From Pseudomonas lundensis (GTDB lineage: Bacteria; Pseudomonadota; Gammaproteobacteria; Pseudomonadales; Pseudomonadaceae), in the NCBI RefSeq assembly GCF_001042985.1, contig NZ_JYKY01000003.1, positions 62,001-126,000 of the forward strand: 64,000 nt of DNA, in the 5' to 3' direction. Below are positions 33,905 through 43,272 of the stretch, piece by piece (position 1 is the first letter of the stretch; each line of letters begins with the position of its first letter). Under the pieces are notes generated by a model, which did not search any database, had not been told where the DNA came from, and was given only the letters and a program-made list of their open reading frames with translations. A program made the translations under genes and the position numbers.

Positions 33905-34546
33905 TTACTTCGCAGCCTCTGCACGCTCTTTGGCGATCAACTGATCGGCCACGTTCAAGGTTTGCTCAGGGCCACCTGAAGTACCCAGGTCAAAACGGTA
34001 CTTGCCGTTGACGATCATGGTAGGCACACCGGAGATTTCATATTTTTTGGCAAGTTCTTTGGCTTTAGTGATTTGGCCCTTGATGGCGAACGAATTGAAG
34101 GTCGACAGGAACTTGTCTTTGTCTACGCCTTGAGTGGCCAGGAATTCAGCCATTTCATCAGGCTTGTCCAGGCGCTTGCCTTCTTTTTGGATGGCGTTGA
34201 ACACCGCATTGTGCACTTTATGCTCAACACCCATGGCTTCAAGGGTCAGGAACATTTGCCCGTGAGCATCCCATGGGCCGCCGAACATGGCAGGAATACG
34301 CACAAAATTCACATCCGCAGGCAGCTTCTCGACCCATGGGTTAATCACTGGCTCGAACGAATAGCAATGCGGGCAGCCGTACCAGAACAACTCAACAACC
34401 TCGATCTTGCCAGGCTCAGCGACCGCAACAGGACTAGACAACTGAACGTATGTTTTACCCGCTTCGAGCGGTACATCGGCAGCGTGGGCCGACATGCCAA
34501 ACAGGCTGGCACTGACGAGAGCGGCGCTGAGGATCAGATTACGCAT
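33905..34546 (-). CDS. dsbA: Thiol:disulfide interchange protein DsbA
   Basis: A 213-residue periplasmic oxidase with a signal peptide (ending SAHAADV). The thioredoxin-fold active site is FWYGCPHCYSFEP and the cis-Pro loop is ISGVPTMIVNGKY. It introduces disulfides into exported proteins and is re-oxidised by DsbB. It is likely the first gene of the unit with the EEP protein and the diguanylate cyclase; the cytochrome c4 terminator upstream separates it from cc4. Confidence 0.97.
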   Translation of the reverse strand: MRNLILSAALVSASLFGMSAHAADVPLEAGKTYVQLSSPVAVAEPGKIEVVELFWYGCPHCYSFEPVINPWVEKLPADVNFVRIPAMFGGPWDAHGQMFLTLEAMGVEHKVHNAVFNAIQKEGKRLDKPDEMAEFLATQGVDKDKFLSTFNSFAIKGQITKAKELAKKYEISGVPTMIVNGKYRFDLGTSGGPEQTLNVADQLIAKERAEAAK

Positions 34547-34640
34547 GCTTTACTCCTGGACAAATAAGGTCGCTGTCACGTGACCTGTATTCAGACAGGC
34601 CCGCGCAGTCTTGAGTTCGGTAGTGTAACGGCAGATGCCA

Positions 34641-34673
34641 TAAAAAAGGGCAGCCAACGCTGCCCTTTTAAAC
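34641..34673 (-). terminator. Terminator between cytochrome c4 and dsbA
   Basis: AAAGGGCAGC and GCTGCCCTTT form a 10-bp stem with a 4-base loop. On the minus strand a T-run follows (CCCTTTTTTATGG), about 75 bases after the cytochrome c4 stop. Confidence 0.88.
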
Positions 34674-34744
34674 TCACACTCAAGGATTAAACGATCGTTA
34701 ACATGGCCAACGACTCTCGCCTTGGCTCATCGACCGCAGAAACC

Positions 34745-35365
34745 TTAGTGCAGACCTTGAATGTAGCTGGCCAGGGCTTTGATGTCCTTGTTACTCAGCT
34801 TGGCCGCGATACTGCGCATGACCATGGTGTCGCCGTCGTTTGTACGGTCGCCTTCACGGAAAGCTGTCAGTTGTTTCTCGATGTAGCCGGCATGTTGGCC
34901 ACCCAGGTGCGGGAACCCGGCGGGTGCGTTGCCCTGACCGTCTGGCGAGTGGCAACCGGTGCAGGCTGGCAGGCCTTTCTCAACATCCCCACCACGGAAC
35001 AATGCTTGGCCACGCTCGACCAGTTTTGCGTCAGCCGCGCCGACAGAGCCCTTCTGGCTGGAGAAATAAGCGGCAATGTCTGCAAGGTCCTGGTCACTCA
35101 GGTTGGTCAGCATGCCGGTCATTTCCAGCACCTCACGCTTGCCGTCCTTGATTTCGTGCAGCTGTTTGAGCAGGTATTTGTCACCTTGCCCAGCCAGCTT
35201 CGGGAAGTTTGGCGCCATGCTATTGCCGTCGGGACCGTGACAAGCGCCACATACAGCGGTTTTTGCCTGACCGGCAGCAGCATCGCCCACAAGAGCAGTG
35301 CCTGCGGCCTGGGCAACACCGGTGACGCCCAAGGTCAACAGCAGACTCACGAGTAATTTGTTCAT
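34745..35365 (-). CDS. Di-haem cytochrome c4
   Basis: A 206-residue periplasmic cytochrome with a signal peptide (to about residue 20) and two homologous domains. Haem sites are CGACH at residues 39-43 and CTGCH in the second domain; axial Met ligands are likely in the GNSMAPNFPKL segment and its second-domain counterpart (DTMVMRSIAAKLSNKD). Cytochrome c4 donates electrons to terminal oxidases such as cbb3. It follows the broken monohaem cytochrome gene by 46 bases and may use the same promoter. Confidence 0.95.
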   Translation of the reverse strand: MNKLLVSLLLTLGVTGVAQAAGTALVGDAAAGQAKTAVCGACHGPDGNSMAPNFPKLAGQGDKYLLKQLHEIKDGKREVLEMTGMLTNLSDQDLADIAAYFSSQKGSVGAADAKLVERGQALFRGGDVEKGLPACTGCHSPDGQGNAPAGFPHLGGQHAGYIEKQLTAFREGDRTNDGDTMVMRSIAAKLSNKDIKALASYIQGLH

Positions 35366-35411
35366 CAGCTAATCCAACTACGGCTAAGGGTTAAAGAGTT
35401 ATGGGCCGGGC

Positions 35412-35689
35412 TCACTCATTCATCACACGATGATCATTACGGTAAACCTCGACACTGCAGTCCATGCACAAACCACGCGGCGGCATCGCCTTGAAACCCT
35501 GGGTCACGTGCTGCACCAGCGTTTTCATACCCTGTTTGCCTCTAGTCTCAGGCTTTCCGACGACCGGTTTCGGGTCGGTTGGCGCGGGCCAGAACGTCAG
35601 GTCATACAAACGCGGTTGTACACGGCTTCCGGATCCTGTGTAGCCTGAGCGCTATTCGCGGCATCAAGACACCGACAGCCAGCAGTCAT
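35412..35689 (-). pseudogene. Disrupted monohaem c5-type cytochrome gene
   Basis: Two frames together encode one cytochrome of about 95 residues. The first starts at 35689 and gives [18 protein letters not shown], then hits a stop exactly inside the CxxCH codons (ACC TGA). The second frame continues with GKQGMKTLVQHVTQGF, KAMPPRGLCMDCSVE and a stop at 35412. The signal peptide is also split: LLAVGVLM is in another frame. The haem site is therefore lost. Position upstream of cytochrome c4 matches PAO1, where an intact small cytochrome lies. A sequencing error is the alternative, but two shifts plus an unusual C-terminus argue against it. Confidence 0.8.
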
Positions 35690-35879
35690 AAAACGACCTT
35701 TCAGGGTTGGGAGCTTGCTGCGTTCTAATGCGCAACCTAGGTCAATCGCTCCCGTGTACTTCATCCTACGCTGGGACAAAGCGCACACAAAATCTGCGGC
35801 ATTATATACTGGCGTCACTGAAACGGAAACGACACTGCTCGCCGCGTCCATTCCTGACGCCGCTCACATCGGAAATCCC

Positions 35880-36524
35880 ATGCAACTCAAGAACCCCATT
35901 CTCGGTCTGTGCCAACAGGCTAAATTCATGCTCAGCGCCGCCAAAGTCGATCAATGCCCTGACGATCAAGGCTTTGAAGTCGCTTTTGCCGGCCGTTCCA
36001 ACGCCGGTAAATCCAGCGCCCTGAACACCCTGACACACGCCAGCCTGGCGCGCACCTCCAAAACCCCGGGCCGCACCCAACTGCTGAACTTCTTCCAGCT
36101 CGACGAAGAACGGCGCCTGGTCGACTTGCCGGGTTACGGCTACGCCAAAGTGCCCATCCCGTTGAAACTCCACTGGCAGCGCCACCTGGAAGCCTACCTG
36201 GGCAGTCGTGAGAGCCTCAAAGGACTGATTTTGATGATGGATATACGTCATCCCATGACTGACTTCGACAAGTTGATGCTCGACTGGGCGGTGCAAAGCG
36301 GCATGCCGATGCACATCTTGCTGACCAAAGCCGACAAACTGACCTTCGGCGCCGCCAAGGGCGAGTTGTTGAAAGTGCAGTCGCAAATCCGTAAAGGCTG
36401 GGGCGACGCGGTGACCATCCAAATGTTCTCGGCCCCCAAGCGCATGGGCCTGGAAGAGGCGTACACCGTGCTCGCAAACTGGATGGAACTGCCAAATAAA
36501 GGCGAAGAAGACGCGGGCGAGTAA
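35880..36524 (+). CDS. engB: Ribosome biogenesis GTP-binding protein EngB/YihA (YsxC)
   Basis: A 214-residue GTPase. G1 is [16 protein letters not shown]2/switch I is [16 protein letters not shown]3 is [14 protein letters not shown], and G4 is [10 protein letters not shown]. EngB is needed for assembly of the large ribosomal subunit. The frame is open further upstream, but family sequence begins at the ATG at 35880 ([18 protein letters not shown]). It faces polA convergently with the predicted ErsA RNA between, a gene order kept from Enterobacteriaceae to Pseudomonas. Confidence 0.95.
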   Translation: MQLKNPILGLCQQAKFMLSAAKVDQCPDDQGFEVAFAGRSNAGKSSALNTLTHASLARTSKTPGRTQLLNFFQLDEERRLVDLPGYGYAKVPIPLKLHWQRHLEAYLGSRESLKGLILMMDIRHPMTDFDKLMLDWAVQSGMPMHILLTKADKLTFGAAKGELLKVQSQIRKGWGDAVTIQMFSAPKRMGLEEAYTVLANWMELPNKGEEDAGE

Positions 36525-36536
36525 CAAATCGCAGGC

Positions 36537-36668
36537 AAAAAAAACCCCGGACTTCGTATGGGGAGGGGGAAGTTCGGGGTTCAAGTACTGAACCGCTAGG
36601 GCGGGGTTCAGAATTCTGCCAACACTTAACACAACATTAGGAGCATTGAAGGGCTTCACCACCCATTC
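36537..36668 (-). ncRNA. ersA: Predicted ErsA (Spot 42-like) small regulatory RNA
   Basis: The interval between engB and polA is where P. aeruginosa encodes ErsA and enterobacteria encode Spot 42. On the minus strand, GAACTA, 16 bases, TCAGA (36701-36675) resembles the sigma-22 (AlgU) consensus GAACTT-N16/17-TCTGA. A start near 36668 and an end in the U-run at 36537 give 132 nt, the length I recall for ErsA. Two hairpins are visible: CTGAACCCCGCC/GCGGTTCAG at 36589-36612, and the terminator with a C-rich loop (CCCCCTCCCC) at 36543-36581. The loop could pair with Shine-Dalgarno sequences. Confidence 0.7.
36543..36581 (-). terminator. Terminator of the predicted ErsA RNA
   Basis: On the minus strand AACCCCGAACTT and AAGTCCGGGGTT form a stem with one mismatch and a C-rich 15-base loop, followed by eight T residues. 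On the plus strand it can also end engB transcripts, but less well. Confidence 0.85.
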
Positions 36669-36674
36669 AACAGA

Positions 36675-36701
36675 TCTGAGTGGTGAAGGAGGATTTAGTT
36701 C
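36675..36701 (-). promoter_or_regulatory. Sigma-22/AlgU-type promoter of ersA
   Basis: GAACTA at 36701-36696 and TCAGA at 36679-36675, with a 16-base spacer, match 9 of 11 consensus positions of envelope-stress promoters. This would place ErsA under the same stress factor that controls alginate genes. Confidence 0.6.
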
Positions 36702-36792
36702 CAGACGCCTAAAAACTCTTTGATCTAAGCAAATTCCCTTCGGAACTAATGGCAAATTGCCTGTGACGATCAGTCGCAGGCAATTCAGCGTT

Positions 36793-39561
36793 TTAGTGCG
36801 CCTCATCCCAGTTATTGCCGACGCCCACTTCCACCACCAGTGGTACATCCAGCGTGGCGGCGTCACTCATGTGTACGCGCAGCGCTTCGCTCACCTGTTC
36901 CACCAAGTCTTCGCGCACTTCCAGCACCAATTCGTCGTGCACTTGCAGGATGACGCGCGCCTCAAGCCCCGAAGCGCTCAACCAGTTATCCACCGCCACC
37001 ATGGCTTTCTTGATGATGTCAGCCGCCGTGCCCTGCATCGGTGCGTTGATCGCGGTGCGCTCGGCGCCTTTGCGCAAGGCCGGGTTCTTCGCATTGATCT
37101 CGGGCAAGTACAGGCGACGGCCGAAAATGGTCTCGACATACCCTTGCTCAGCCGCCTGCGTGCGCGTGCGCTCCATGTAGTCGAGTACGCCGGGGTAGCG
37201 TGCGAAATAACGGTCGATGTACGCCTGCGACTGCTTGCGGTCGACCCCGATTTGCTTGGCCAGACCGAAAGCGCTCATCCCGTAGATCAAACCAAAGTTG
37301 ATCGCCTTGGCACTGCGTCGCTGGTCCGTGGTGACATCGCTCAGCTCAACCCCGAACACTTCCGCCGCGGTCGCACTGTGTACGTCCAGATTATTGCGGA
37401 AGGCATGCAACAAGCCTTCGTCCTTGGCCAGATGCGCCATGATCCGCAGCTCGATTTGCGAGTAGTCCGCCGCCAGCAATTTGTAGCCTGGTGGCGCGAC
37501 GAATGCCTGACGAATCCGGCGACCTTCCGCCGTCCGAATCGGAATATTCTGCAGGTTCGGATCACTGGACGACAAACGGCCTGTCGCCGTGACCGCCTGG
37601 TGGTAGGACGTGTGAATCCGCCCCGTACGCGGGTTGATCTGTTCAGGCAGGCGATCGGTGTAGGTGCTTTTCAGCTTGCTCATCGAACGGTACTGCATCA
37701 GCACTTTGGGCAGCGGGAAGTCTTGCTCGGCCAGCTCGGCCAGAACGGCTTCAGCGGTTGAAGGCTGACCTTTGGCCGTCTTGCTGATAATGGGCAAACC
37801 CAACTTTTCGTACAGGATCACGCCCAATTGCTTAGGGGAGCTGAGATTGAATTCTTCGCCCGCAATTTCAAACGCCTCACGCTCCAGCGCGACCATTTTG
37901 TCGCCCAGTTCAACGCTCTGCACACCCAACAGCTTGGCGTCCACCAAGGCACCCTGGCGCTCGATGCGCGCCAATACCGGCACAAGCGGCATCTCAATGT
38001 CGGTCAGCACGCTGTTAAGGCTCGGTATCGCCAGCAGTTTTTCATGCAGGACATTGTGCAAACGCAATGTCACATCGGCGTCTTCGGCGGCGTAAGGGCC
38101 AGCCTGTTCCAGCGAGATCTGGTCAAAGGTCAGCTGCTTGGCCCCTTTGCCGGCAATATCCTGAAAACTGGTGGTGCTGTGACCCAGATACTTGAGCGCC
38201 AGGCTGTCCATGTCGTGGCGAGTGGCCGTGGAGTCGAGCACGTAGGACTCCAGCATGGTGTCGAAAGCAATGCCTTGCACACTGATCCCACACGCCGGAT
38301 CGCCGCCGATCGCGCAGTTGGCGAGGATGTTCATGTCAAATTTGGCATGTTGCCCGACCTTGGCCTTGTTCGGGTCTTCGAGCAGCGGCTTAAGGGCGCG
38401 CAGCACGGTGTCACGGTCCAGTTGCTCAGGCACGCCCATGTAGGAATGCGTCAACGGAATGTAAGCCGCTTCACCCGGCTTGACTGCAAACGACAGCCCC
38501 ACCAACTGCGCTTGCTGAGCATCCAAACCGGTGGTTTCGGTATCAAACGCGATCAGTTTGGCGTCCTGTAACTTCTTCAGCCACACCTCAAAACGGGCCT
38601 GATCGAGGATGGTTTCGTACTGCACCTCGGTATCGGCGCTCTCGACAGGCGCTTCCTGGGCAATCACCTGACCCGCCCGCTTGGCTTCGCGCTCGACTTC
38701 AGCGATCCAGCTCTTGAACTCCAGCTCGGTGTACAACGCGATCAGCTTTTCGCAATCGGGCGCTTTGAGGTGCAGGTCTTCAAGGCCGATATCCAGCGGC
38801 ACATCGATTTTGATCGTGGCCAATTGATACGACAAAAATGCCATTTCCCGGTGTTCTTCAAGCTTCGCGGGCAGGTTTTTGGCCCCGCGAATGGGCAGCG
38901 TCGGGACGATGTCGAGTTTTTCGTACAAGTCGACCAGACCGCCGCCCACGCCAACCAGCAAGCCAGACGCCGTCTTCGGGCCAATGCCCGGAACACCCGG
39001 AATGTTGTCGGAGGAATCACCCATCAGCGCCAGGTAGTCAATGATCTGCTCGGGCGAGACGCCAAACTTCTCTTTCACACCTTCAACGTCCAGCACACTG
39101 CCGGTCATGGTGTTGACCAAGGTGATGTGACCGTCAACCAGTTGCGCCATGTCCTTGTCGCCGGTGGAGATCACCACCGGGCGGTCTGCGGCGGCGCTGC
39201 TGCGCGCCAGGGTGCCGATCACGTCGTCCGCTTCAACGCCTTCGACACACAGCAGGGGGAAGCCCAGCGCGATCACGCTTGCATGCAAGGGCTCGATTTG
39301 CACGCGCATGTCATCGGGCATGCTCGGTCGGTTGGCCTTGTATTCGGCGTACATGTCATCGCGAAATGTCCCGCCCTTGGCATCGAAAACAACCGCGAAC
39401 GGGCTGTCCGGATACTGCTTGCGCAGACTTTTCAGCATGTTCAACACGCCCTTCACGGCACCTGTCGGCAGGCCCTTGGACGTGGTCAGCGGCGGCAGCG
39501 CGTGGAAAGCGCGGTACAGATATGAAGAACCGTCCACCAGGACGAGGGGTGCTTGGCTCAT
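36793..39561 (-). CDS. polA: DNA polymerase I
   Basis: A 922-residue enzyme with all three parts. The 5'-3' exonuclease covers the first 300 residues ([44 protein letters not shown]). The 3'-5' proofreading domain has intact [13 protein letters not shown] and [12 protein letters not shown]. The polymerase domain has [14 protein letters not shown] (motif A), [19 protein letters not shown] (motif B) and [12 protein letters not shown] (motif C). It fills repair gaps and removes RNA primers. The ATG at 39561 starts the family sequence ([13 protein letters not shown]); a TTG 12 bases upstream is less likely. Confidence 0.98.
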   Translation of the reverse strand: MSQAPLVLVDGSSYLYRAFHALPPLTTSKGLPTGAVKGVLNMLKSLRKQYPDSPFAVVFDAKGGTFRDDMYAEYKANRPSMPDDMRVQIEPLHASVIALGFPLLCVEGVEADDVIGTLARSSAAADRPVVISTGDKDMAQLVDGHITLVNTMTGSVLDVEGVKEKFGVSPEQIIDYLALMGDSSDNIPGVPGIGPKTASGLLVGVGGGLVDLYEKLDIVPTLPIRGAKNLPAKLEEHREMAFLSYQLATIKIDVPLDIGLEDLHLKAPDCEKLIALYTELEFKSWIAEVEREAKRAGQVIAQEAPVESADTEVQYETILDQARFEVWLKKLQDAKLIAFDTETTGLDAQQAQLVGLSFAVKPGEAAYIPLTHSYMGVPEQLDRDTVLRALKPLLEDPNKAKVGQHAKFDMNILANCAIGGDPACGISVQGIAFDTMLESYVLDSTATRHDMDSLALKYLGHSTTSFQDIAGKGAKQLTFDQISLEQAGPYAAEDADVTLRLHNVLHEKLLAIPSLNSVLTDIEMPLVPVLARIERQGALVDAKLLGVQSVELGDKMVALEREAFEIAGEEFNLSSPKQLGVILYEKLGLPIISKTAKGQPSTAEAVLAELAEQDFPLPKVLMQYRSMSKLKSTYTDRLPEQINPRTGRIHTSYHQAVTATGRLSSSDPNLQNIPIRTAEGRRIRQAFVAPPGYKLLAADYSQIELRIMAHLAKDEGLLHAFRNNLDVHSATAAEVFGVELSDVTTDQRRSAKAINFGLIYGMSAFGLAKQIGVDRKQSQAYIDRYFARYPGVLDYMERTRTQAAEQGYVETIFGRRLYLPEINAKNPALRKGAERTAINAPMQGTAADIIKKAMVAVDNWLSASGLEARVILQVHDELVLEVREDLVEQVSEALRVHMSDAATLDVPLVVEVGVGNNWDEAH

Positions 39562-39635
39562 GAGCAGGATCAACCTTTTCCGCGAGTCCGGCGCTAGAAT
39601 GTCCGGACCAATGACGACAAAGGGACAAGGTTATC

Positions 39636-39926
39636 ATGCGTACACTTAATCGCCTGTTGCTCACCGGCTTGATTGCAGCCATTCCGCTGGTAACCTTCGC
39701 GGCAGATGAGGCACCTTCCGCCGATCCGGAAGTCACCATTCGCACGGAAGGCGACAAAACTATCCAGGAATACCGTCAAAACGGCTTCCTGTACGCCATC
39801 AAGGTCACCCCAAAAGGGGGCAAACCGTACTTTCTGGTACGCGCTGATGGTTCAGAAGGCAATTACATCCGTTCCGACCAGCCGGATATGCTGATTCCAT
39901 CGTGGAAAATTTTCGAATGGAAATAG
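39636..39926 (+). CDS. DUF2782 family periplasmic protein
   Basis: A 96-residue protein with a signal peptide (MRTLNRLLLTGLIAAIPLVT, ending FAADEA). The short beta-rich domain contains TIQEYRQNGFLYAIKVTPK and GKPYFLVRADG, typical of DUF2782, function unknown. CAAGG stands 7 bases before the ATG. It lies divergent from polA and just upstream of thrB (57 bases), as in PAO1. Confidence 0.87.
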   Translation: MRTLNRLLLTGLIAAIPLVTFAADEAPSADPEVTIRTEGDKTIQEYRQNGFLYAIKVTPKGGKPYFLVRADGSEGNYIRSDQPDMLIPSWKIFEWK

Positions 39927-39983
39927 CGTCTTAACTTTAATCGGCGCCGCACCCTCGCGGCGCCCGTACTGGCAGTTTTAACC

Positions 39984-40934
39984 ATGTCTGTTTTCACGCA
40001 ACTGGCTCGTCCCGAGCTGGAAACCTTTCTTGCACCTTATGGGCTCGGCCGTTTGCTCGACTTCCAGGGGATCGCCGCTGGTAGCGAAAACACCAATTAC
40101 TTCATCAGCCTGGAGAAGGGCGAATACGTTCTGACCCTGGTTGAACGCGGTCCTGTTGACGAAATGCCGTTCTTCATTCAATTGCTGGACGTGCTGCACG
40201 ACGCCGACTTGCCGGTGCCCTACGCTTTGCGCACGCTGGACGGCCAGGCCTTACGTGAGCTCAAAGGCAAACCGGCGCTCCTGCAACCGCGCCTGGCGGG
40301 CAAGCACATTCGCGAAGCCAATGCTCAGCACTGCACACAAGTCGGTGAGCTGCTGGGCCATTTGCATGTGGCGACCCGCGACAAGCTGCTTGAGCGCAAG
40401 ACAGACCGCGGTCTGGACTGGATGCTGGCCGAAGGCCCCGCGCTGAAAAAGGACCTGAGCGCTGAAGCGGCCCGGCTGCTGCAACTCGCACTCGATGAGA
40501 TCAGCGAACGCAAATCGCAGATTCTGGCGCTGCCACGGGCCAACCTGCACGGCGACCTGTTCCGCGACAACGCGATGTTCGAAGGCACGCACCTGACCGG
40601 CCTGATCGACTTCTACAATGCCTGTTCCGGGCCGATGCTGTACGACGTGGCCATTGCACTGAACGACTGGTGCGCAGACGAAGCAGGCCACCTGGACGCT
40701 CCCCGTGCCCGCGCCTTGCTGGGTGCCTACGCAGCATTGCGCCCGTTTACCGCCAGCGAAGCCGAGTTATGGCCCACTCTGCTGCGCGTCGCCTGTGTGC
40801 GTTTCTGGCTATCGCGCCTGATTGCAGCACAGACGTTCGCAGGCCAGGACGTACTGATTCACGACCCGGCCGAGTTCGAACGACTGTTGGCCGTTCATCA
40901 AAACGTCAGTATTCAATTGCCGTTCGCGCTGTAA
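39984..40934 (+). CDS. thrB: Homoserine kinase (APH-fold type)
   Basis: A 316-residue kinase of the aminoglycoside phosphotransferase fold, the form of ThrB used by Pseudomonas. ATP and substrate motifs are GSENTNYFISLEKGEYVLTL, the catalytic loop NLHGDLFRDNAMF (Asp), and the metal-binding GLIDFYNACSG. It phosphorylates homoserine in threonine synthesis. It is about 57 bases after the DUF2782 gene and ends in a strong hairpin before the convergent znuA. Confidence 0.94.
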   Translation: MSVFTQLARPELETFLAPYGLGRLLDFQGIAAGSENTNYFISLEKGEYVLTLVERGPVDEMPFFIQLLDVLHDADLPVPYALRTLDGQALRELKGKPALLQPRLAGKHIREANAQHCTQVGELLGHLHVATRDKLLERKTDRGLDWMLAEGPALKKDLSAEAARLLQLALDEISERKSQILALPRANLHGDLFRDNAMFEGTHLTGLIDFYNACSGPMLYDVAIALNDWCADEAGHLDAPRARALLGAYAALRPFTASEAELWPTLLRVACVRFWLSRLIAAQTFAGQDVLIHDPAEFERLLAVHQNVSIQLPFAL

Positions 40935-40958
40935 CAAACACGGCCACGCCGTGCGATT

Positions 40959-41002
40959 GAGGGGCAGGGCTGCGATCACCGTGATAGCGCAGCCCGCCCC
41001 TC
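40959..41002 (+). terminator. Strong hairpin between thrB and znuA
   Basis: GAGGGGCAGGGCTGCG pairs with CGCAGCCCGCCCCTC, giving about 15 base pairs with one mismatch and a 13-base loop. It lies between convergent stops. There is no U-run on either side, so it may act as a barrier rather than a classical terminator. Confidence 0.55.
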
Positions 41003-41014
41003 AGCGGCGCCAAG

Positions 41015-41935
41015 TTACAAATTTTCCAGACAACCCGCCAGGTCGTTGCCCAGTTTCTCCAGCAACTGCTCATAGCCTTGAGCCGTCGCCGGGGTGTAGC
41101 CGCCCAACGCATCCAGTTCTGCCAAGGTCACGGGCATCCCGGCCGTCAGCGTCTGCGCCAGGCGCGGACGCAGCGGCGGCTCGCTGAACACGCAGGTTTT
41201 GCCCACTGCCTGCAATTGCTTACGCATGGCGGCCACATGCTGAGCGCCCGGCTGGACTTCCGATGCCACGCTGAATACGCCCGCATGCTTGAGGCCGTAA
41301 GCGCTCTCGAAGTAATCGTAAGCCTCGTGAAACACAAAGAACGGTTTGTCGGCCACGCCTGCCAGACGCGCCTTGAGCCGCGCATCAAGTGCGTCCAGGC
41401 GTTCGTTGAAGGCCTTCAGGTTGCGCTGATACGTCGCCGCATTGGCCGGGTCTTTCTCACTCAGGTCAGCCGCCATTTTGGCTGCGATAACCCGTGCATT
41501 CGCAGGCGCCAGCCACAGGTGAGCATCCAGCGTGCCAGGGCGATGATCGTGATCGTGTTCGGCAGCATCCTCAGAGTGGGAATGGCTGTCCTCGGTAAAG
41601 TGGCGCAGCATCAGGCCAGGCAAGGTCTGTACCGAGACCGACGGAGCCGTGCGCCCCGTCAGCACGCGCGGCAGGAACCCTTCCATGTCCGGGCCGATCC
41701 AGTACAGCAGGTCGGCCGATTGCACACGCCGTACGTCGGATGGCCGAAGCGCGAAGCTGTGCGGCGATGCGTTGGGTGGCAGCAACACGTCTGGCTTACC
41801 GACGCCGTCCTGCACCGCCGCAGCGATCAGTTGCAAAGGCTTGATGCTGGTTAGCACGTTAACGTCCGCTTGAGCAGGGCCAATCACCAACAAACTGGCG
41901 CTGAAAGCAATAAAAATCGAAAAAAGACGGGGCAC
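41015..41935 (-). CDS. znuA: Zinc ABC transporter substrate-binding protein
   Basis: A 306-residue periplasmic protein with a signal peptide (LFSIFIAFSASLLVIGPAQA). Zinc ligands are His in PPNASPHSFALRPSD, His in TLDAHLWLAPAN and His in FFVFHEAYDYFE. A His/Asp-rich loop (HSHSEDAAEHDHDHRPG) probably gathers zinc. It feeds ZnuCB. GTG at 41935 is the preferred start, with GAG 9 bases upstream; a GTG at 41944 is possible. It is divergent from zur with a Zur-box-like site between, and it lies apart from znuCB, as is usual in Pseudomonas. Confidence 0.95.
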   Translation of the reverse strand: MPRLFSIFIAFSASLLVIGPAQADVNVLTSIKPLQLIAAAVQDGVGKPDVLLPPNASPHSFALRPSDVRRVQSADLLYWIGPDMEGFLPRVLTGRTAPSVSVQTLPGLMLRHFTEDSHSHSEDAAEHDHDHRPGTLDAHLWLAPANARVIAAKMAADLSEKDPANAATYQRNLKAFNERLDALDARLKARLAGVADKPFFVFHEAYDYFESAYGLKHAGVFSVASEVQPGAQHVAAMRKQLQAVGKTCVFSEPPLRPRLAQTLTAGMPVTLAELDALGGYTPATAQGYEQLLEKLGNDLAGCLENL

Positions 41936-41962
41936 GATGAGCACTCAGGGTGGTTGAAACGG

Positions 41963-41975
41963 GTAACATAATAAC
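41963..41975. promoter_or_regulatory. Zur-box-like element between znuA and zur
   Basis: GTAACATAATAAC matches 9 of 12 defined positions of the GTTATA-N-TATAAC palindrome bound by gammaproteobacterial Zur. It is centred in the znuA-zur divergent promoter region, where zinc repression of both units is expected. Confidence 0.55.
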
Positions 41976-42001
41976 GTCTCTCTCAGAAATCGTCGCCGCC
42001 C

Positions 42002-42484
42002 ATGCCTATTACACCGCTTGCCAGCCGCCCTCACGACCACTCCCATTGCGTTCACAGCGCCCTAAGCGAGGCCGATACCTTGTGCGCGCAAAAGGGCCTG
42101 CGCCTGACCGCATTGCGCAAGCGGGTGCTGGAGCTGGTCTGGCAGAGCCATAAACCGCTGGGCGCCTACGACATTCTGGCCGTGCTCAGCGAACAGGACG
42201 GCCGCCGCGCCGCGCCTCCGACCGTGTACCGGGCACTCGACTTTCTGCTGGAAAACGGCCTGGTGCACCGCATCTCATCTCTGAATGCCTTTGTGGGGTG
42301 CAGCCACCCCGAGCACCCGCATCAGGGGCAGTTCCTGATTTGCCGCACCTGCCACGCCGCCATTGAGCTGGAGCAAAAATCCATCAGCGACGCGATTATC
42401 AGCAGCGCACACGATGTCGGCTTTACTGTCGAAGGCCAGACGGTCGAAGTCGTCGGCTTGTGCGCAGGCTGCCGGGAGGCTTGA
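42002..42484 (+). CDS. zur: Zinc uptake regulator Zur (Fur family)
   Basis: A 160-residue Fur-family repressor. The winged helix covers residues about 20-90 ([40 protein letters not shown]). The metal and dimer domain has [21 protein letters not shown] and the C-terminal CAGC; the two CxxC motifs form the structural zinc site. With zinc it represses znuA and zur-znuCB. The N-terminus has His residues ([10 protein letters not shown]). Its TGA overlaps the znuC ATG by one base. Confidence 0.95.
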   Translation: MPITPLASRPHDHSHCVHSALSEADTLCAQKGLRLTALRKRVLELVWQSHKPLGAYDILAVLSEQDGRRAAPPTVYRALDFLLENGLVHRISSLNAFVGCSHPEHPHQGQFLICRTCHAAIELEQKSISDAIISSAHDVGFTVEGQTVEVVGLCAGCREA

Positions 42485-43272
42485 TGAGCGCTGCATTGAT
42501 TCGCCTTGAACACGTCACCGTGACCTACTCGGGGCAAAACGTGCTCGACAACATCGAGCTGAGCGTCGAGCCGGGCCAGATCGTGACGCTGATCGGGCCC
42601 AATGGCGCGGGTAAAACCACACTGGTCAAAGCCGTACTGGGCCTGATAAAGCCGACGAGCGGCAGTGTGTGGCGCAAACCCAAACTGCGCGTGGGCTACA
42701 TGCCCCAAAAACTGCACGTCGATCCGACGCTTCCGTTGTCAGTGCTGCGTTTTTTGCGCCTGGTACCGGGGGTTGACCGGGCTCAGGCGCTCGAAGCCCT
42801 GAAAGAAGTGGGCGCAGAAAAGGTCATCGACAGCCCGGTGCAGAGCGTGTCCGGGGGCGAAATGCAACGCGTGCTGCTGGCCCGCGCCTTGCTGCGCAAG
42901 CCTCAACTGCTGGTGCTCGACGAGCCCGTACAAGGTGTGGACGTCGCCGGTCAGTCCGAGCTGTACGCCCTGATTACCCGGCTGCGCGACCGTCATGGTT
43001 GCGGCGTGTTGATGGTCTCCCACGACCTGCATCTGGTGATGAGCACCACTGACCAGGTGGTGTGCCTGAACCGTCACGTCTGCTGCTCGGGCCACCCGGA
43101 ACAGGTCAGCGGCGACCCCGCTTTCGTCGAGCTGTTCGGCAAAAACGCACAAAGCCTGGCGATTTATCACCACCATCACGACCATGCCCATGACTTGCAT
43201 GGTTCGGTGGTCAACGCAGACGCCCAAAGCACACACCCCCACGTTCATGGAGAAGGCTGCAAGCATGGCTGA
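42484..43272 (+). CDS. znuC: Zinc ABC transporter ATP-binding protein
   Basis: A 262-residue ABC ATPase. Walker A is [13 protein letters not shown], the signature is [16 protein letters not shown], Walker B is [12 protein letters not shown] and the switch is VSHDLHLV. The C-terminal 40 residues are His-rich ([26 protein letters not shown]), which may bind zinc on the cytoplasmic side. GGGAGG stands 5 bases before the ATG. The znuB start overlaps its end by 8 bases. Confidence 0.96.
   Translation: MSAALIRLEHVTVTYSGQNVLDNIELSVEPGQIVTLIGPNGAGKTTLVKAVLGLIKPTSGSVWRKPKLRVGYMPQKLHVDPTLPLSVLRFLRLVPGVDRAQALEALKEVGAEKVIDSPVQSVSGGEMQRVLLARALLRKPQLLVLDEPVQGVDVAGQSELYALITRLRDRHGCGVLMVSHDLHLVMSTTDQVVCLNRHVCCSGHPEQVSGDPAFVELFGKNAQSLAIYHHHHDHAHDLHGSVVNADAQSTHPHVHGEGCKHG

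Noticed and set aside
35412..35609. Independent 65-codon gene upstream of cytochrome c4
   Set aside because: Its C-terminal half is clearly the tail of a c5-type cytochrome whose front lies in another frame, so it is part of a broken gene.
36757..37761. 334-codon plus-strand frame opposite the end of polA
   Set aside because: polA is intact on the minus strand with all catalytic motifs; the plus frame has no family features.
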